From assembly GCF_013035425.1 (NCBI RefSeq), contig NZ_WQHX01000001.1, positions 62,001-126,000 of the forward strand: a stretch of 64,000 nt of DNA, in the 5' to 3' direction. Below the pieces are notes generated by a model. It did not search any database and had not been told where the DNA came from. It was given only the letters and a program-made list of their open reading frames with translations. Within the stretch, counting starts at the first letter, position 1; each line of letters opens with the position of its first letter. The stretch comes from Ruegeria arenilitoris (GTDB lineage: Bacteria > Pseudomonadota > Alphaproteobacteria > Rhodobacterales > Rhodobacteraceae). The position numbers were made by a program, and so were the translations under genes. Shown piece by piece: positions 63,715-64,000 of this stretch.

Positions 63715-64000
63715 TCAACCTTGCTGCGCCACAAGTGGTTCCGGCTCACCGCCGAGTGCCACAATCAGCTGACCAGCACGTTGTTGAAGGTCAAAGCTGG
63801 CCTCTGCGTCCTGGCGAAGAGCCTGCAGGCGTTCAATCGCGGCCTGTATCTCTCCCTCTGAAATCTCGATAAGAGCGAGCTGCTCTTCGGCCAGCAGCCG
63901 CAAAGGTGCACCAGGTGCTGCCAGGGCCTCAAATTGCTGACGCCGATCAGCGGCCGGCAAAGAATCAGTTTGCAGTAACAACGCTTTGAAACTGGCGATA
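63715..64000 (-). CDS. YfgM-like TPR-type protein, C-terminal part (runs off the window end)
   Basis: The frame is open to the window edge and begins IASFKALLLQTDSLPAADRR in the part seen; the last part includes LRLLAEEQLALIEISEGEI and AIERLQALRQDAEASFDLQQ. The helical-repeat pattern, and its place directly before bamB and der, fit YfgM, an inner membrane protein with TPR-like periplasmic domain working with the Sec translocon. The membrane anchor lies outside the window. Confidence 0.75.
   Translation of the reverse strand, partial: IASFKALLLQTDSLPAADRRQQFEALAAPGAPLRLLAEEQLALIEISEGEIQAAIERLQALRQDAEASFDLQQRAGQLIVALGGEPEPLVAQQG

Overview
The window looks like chromosomal DNA of a marine alphaproteobacterium of the order Rhodobacterales (Roseobacter group). 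The evidence is the combination of a gene transfer agent (GTA) locus next to cysE, a DMSP lyase of the DddP type with every catalytic residue at the published position, a LuxR/LuxI quorum-sensing pair, a FliG gene away from other flagellar genes, ribosomal protein L9 with an acidic tail, and the overlapping ccmABCDG cytochrome c maturation set. No rRNA, tRNA, CRISPR array, insertion sequence or complete prophage was recognised.

Layout. 1-5.7 kb: end of cysE, a DksA/TraR-type zinc-finger gene, then a decayed GTA locus on the minus strand. An intact terminase pair is followed by a secreted DUF5519-like protein, the first two thirds of the portal gene and, joined out of frame, the 3' part of the large tail/host-specificity gene g15. 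Everything that should lie between portal and g15 is gone. 5.8-15 kb: EamA transporter, DEAD-box helicase, and the fatty acid synthesis group fabD-fabG-acpP ... fabF-mltG, with a GNAT acetyltransferase and a divergent HisA-like protein sitting between acpP and fabF. 15-20 kb: cytochrome b561-YceI fusion facing a secreted YceI, a small membrane protein, rpsF-rpsR-rplI, and an SLT lipoprotein. 20-28.3 kb: luxR-luxI, trigger factor, porin, NAD(P)HX repair enzyme, glnB-glnA. 28.4-36.5 kb: FMN-binding oxidoreductase, lytic transglycosylase, two genes facing each other (an unknown protein and a DUF3445 protein), dddP, a hydrolase-OsmC fusion, two small exported proteins, bioY. 36.5-42.5 kb: DUF6314 pair, purB, two small exported proteins with a shared cysteine motif, fliG, an LpxL-type acyltransferase, DUF1223. 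42.7-51.6 kb: acnA, a BCCT transporter with an overlapping 29-residue membrane peptide, a frameshifted SDR gene, a methyltransferase, ccmABCDG. 51.7-64 kb: Mth938-like protein, TauE/SafE permease, yajC-secD-secF, MscS channel, serS, a helix-hairpin-helix protein with a lysine-rich tail, fatty acid desaturase, der, bamB and the end of a YfgM-like gene.

How the parts fit together. Most of the window is core housekeeping: lipid synthesis, translation, protein export, nitrogen control, cytochrome maturation and outer membrane assembly. The ecological signature is DMSP use (DddP, plus a BCCT carrier able to import betaine-like solutes) and acyl-homoserine-lactone signalling. The most unusual pieces are the GTA locus with its large internal deletion, the structured leaders of luxI and of the 39.0 kb TPR gene, an 18-bp dyad in front of dddP, the peptide overlapping the BCCT gene, and several enzymes with altered active-site residues (the HisA-like protein and the acyltransferase). 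Functions are read from sequence motifs and remembered family features; no database search was run.
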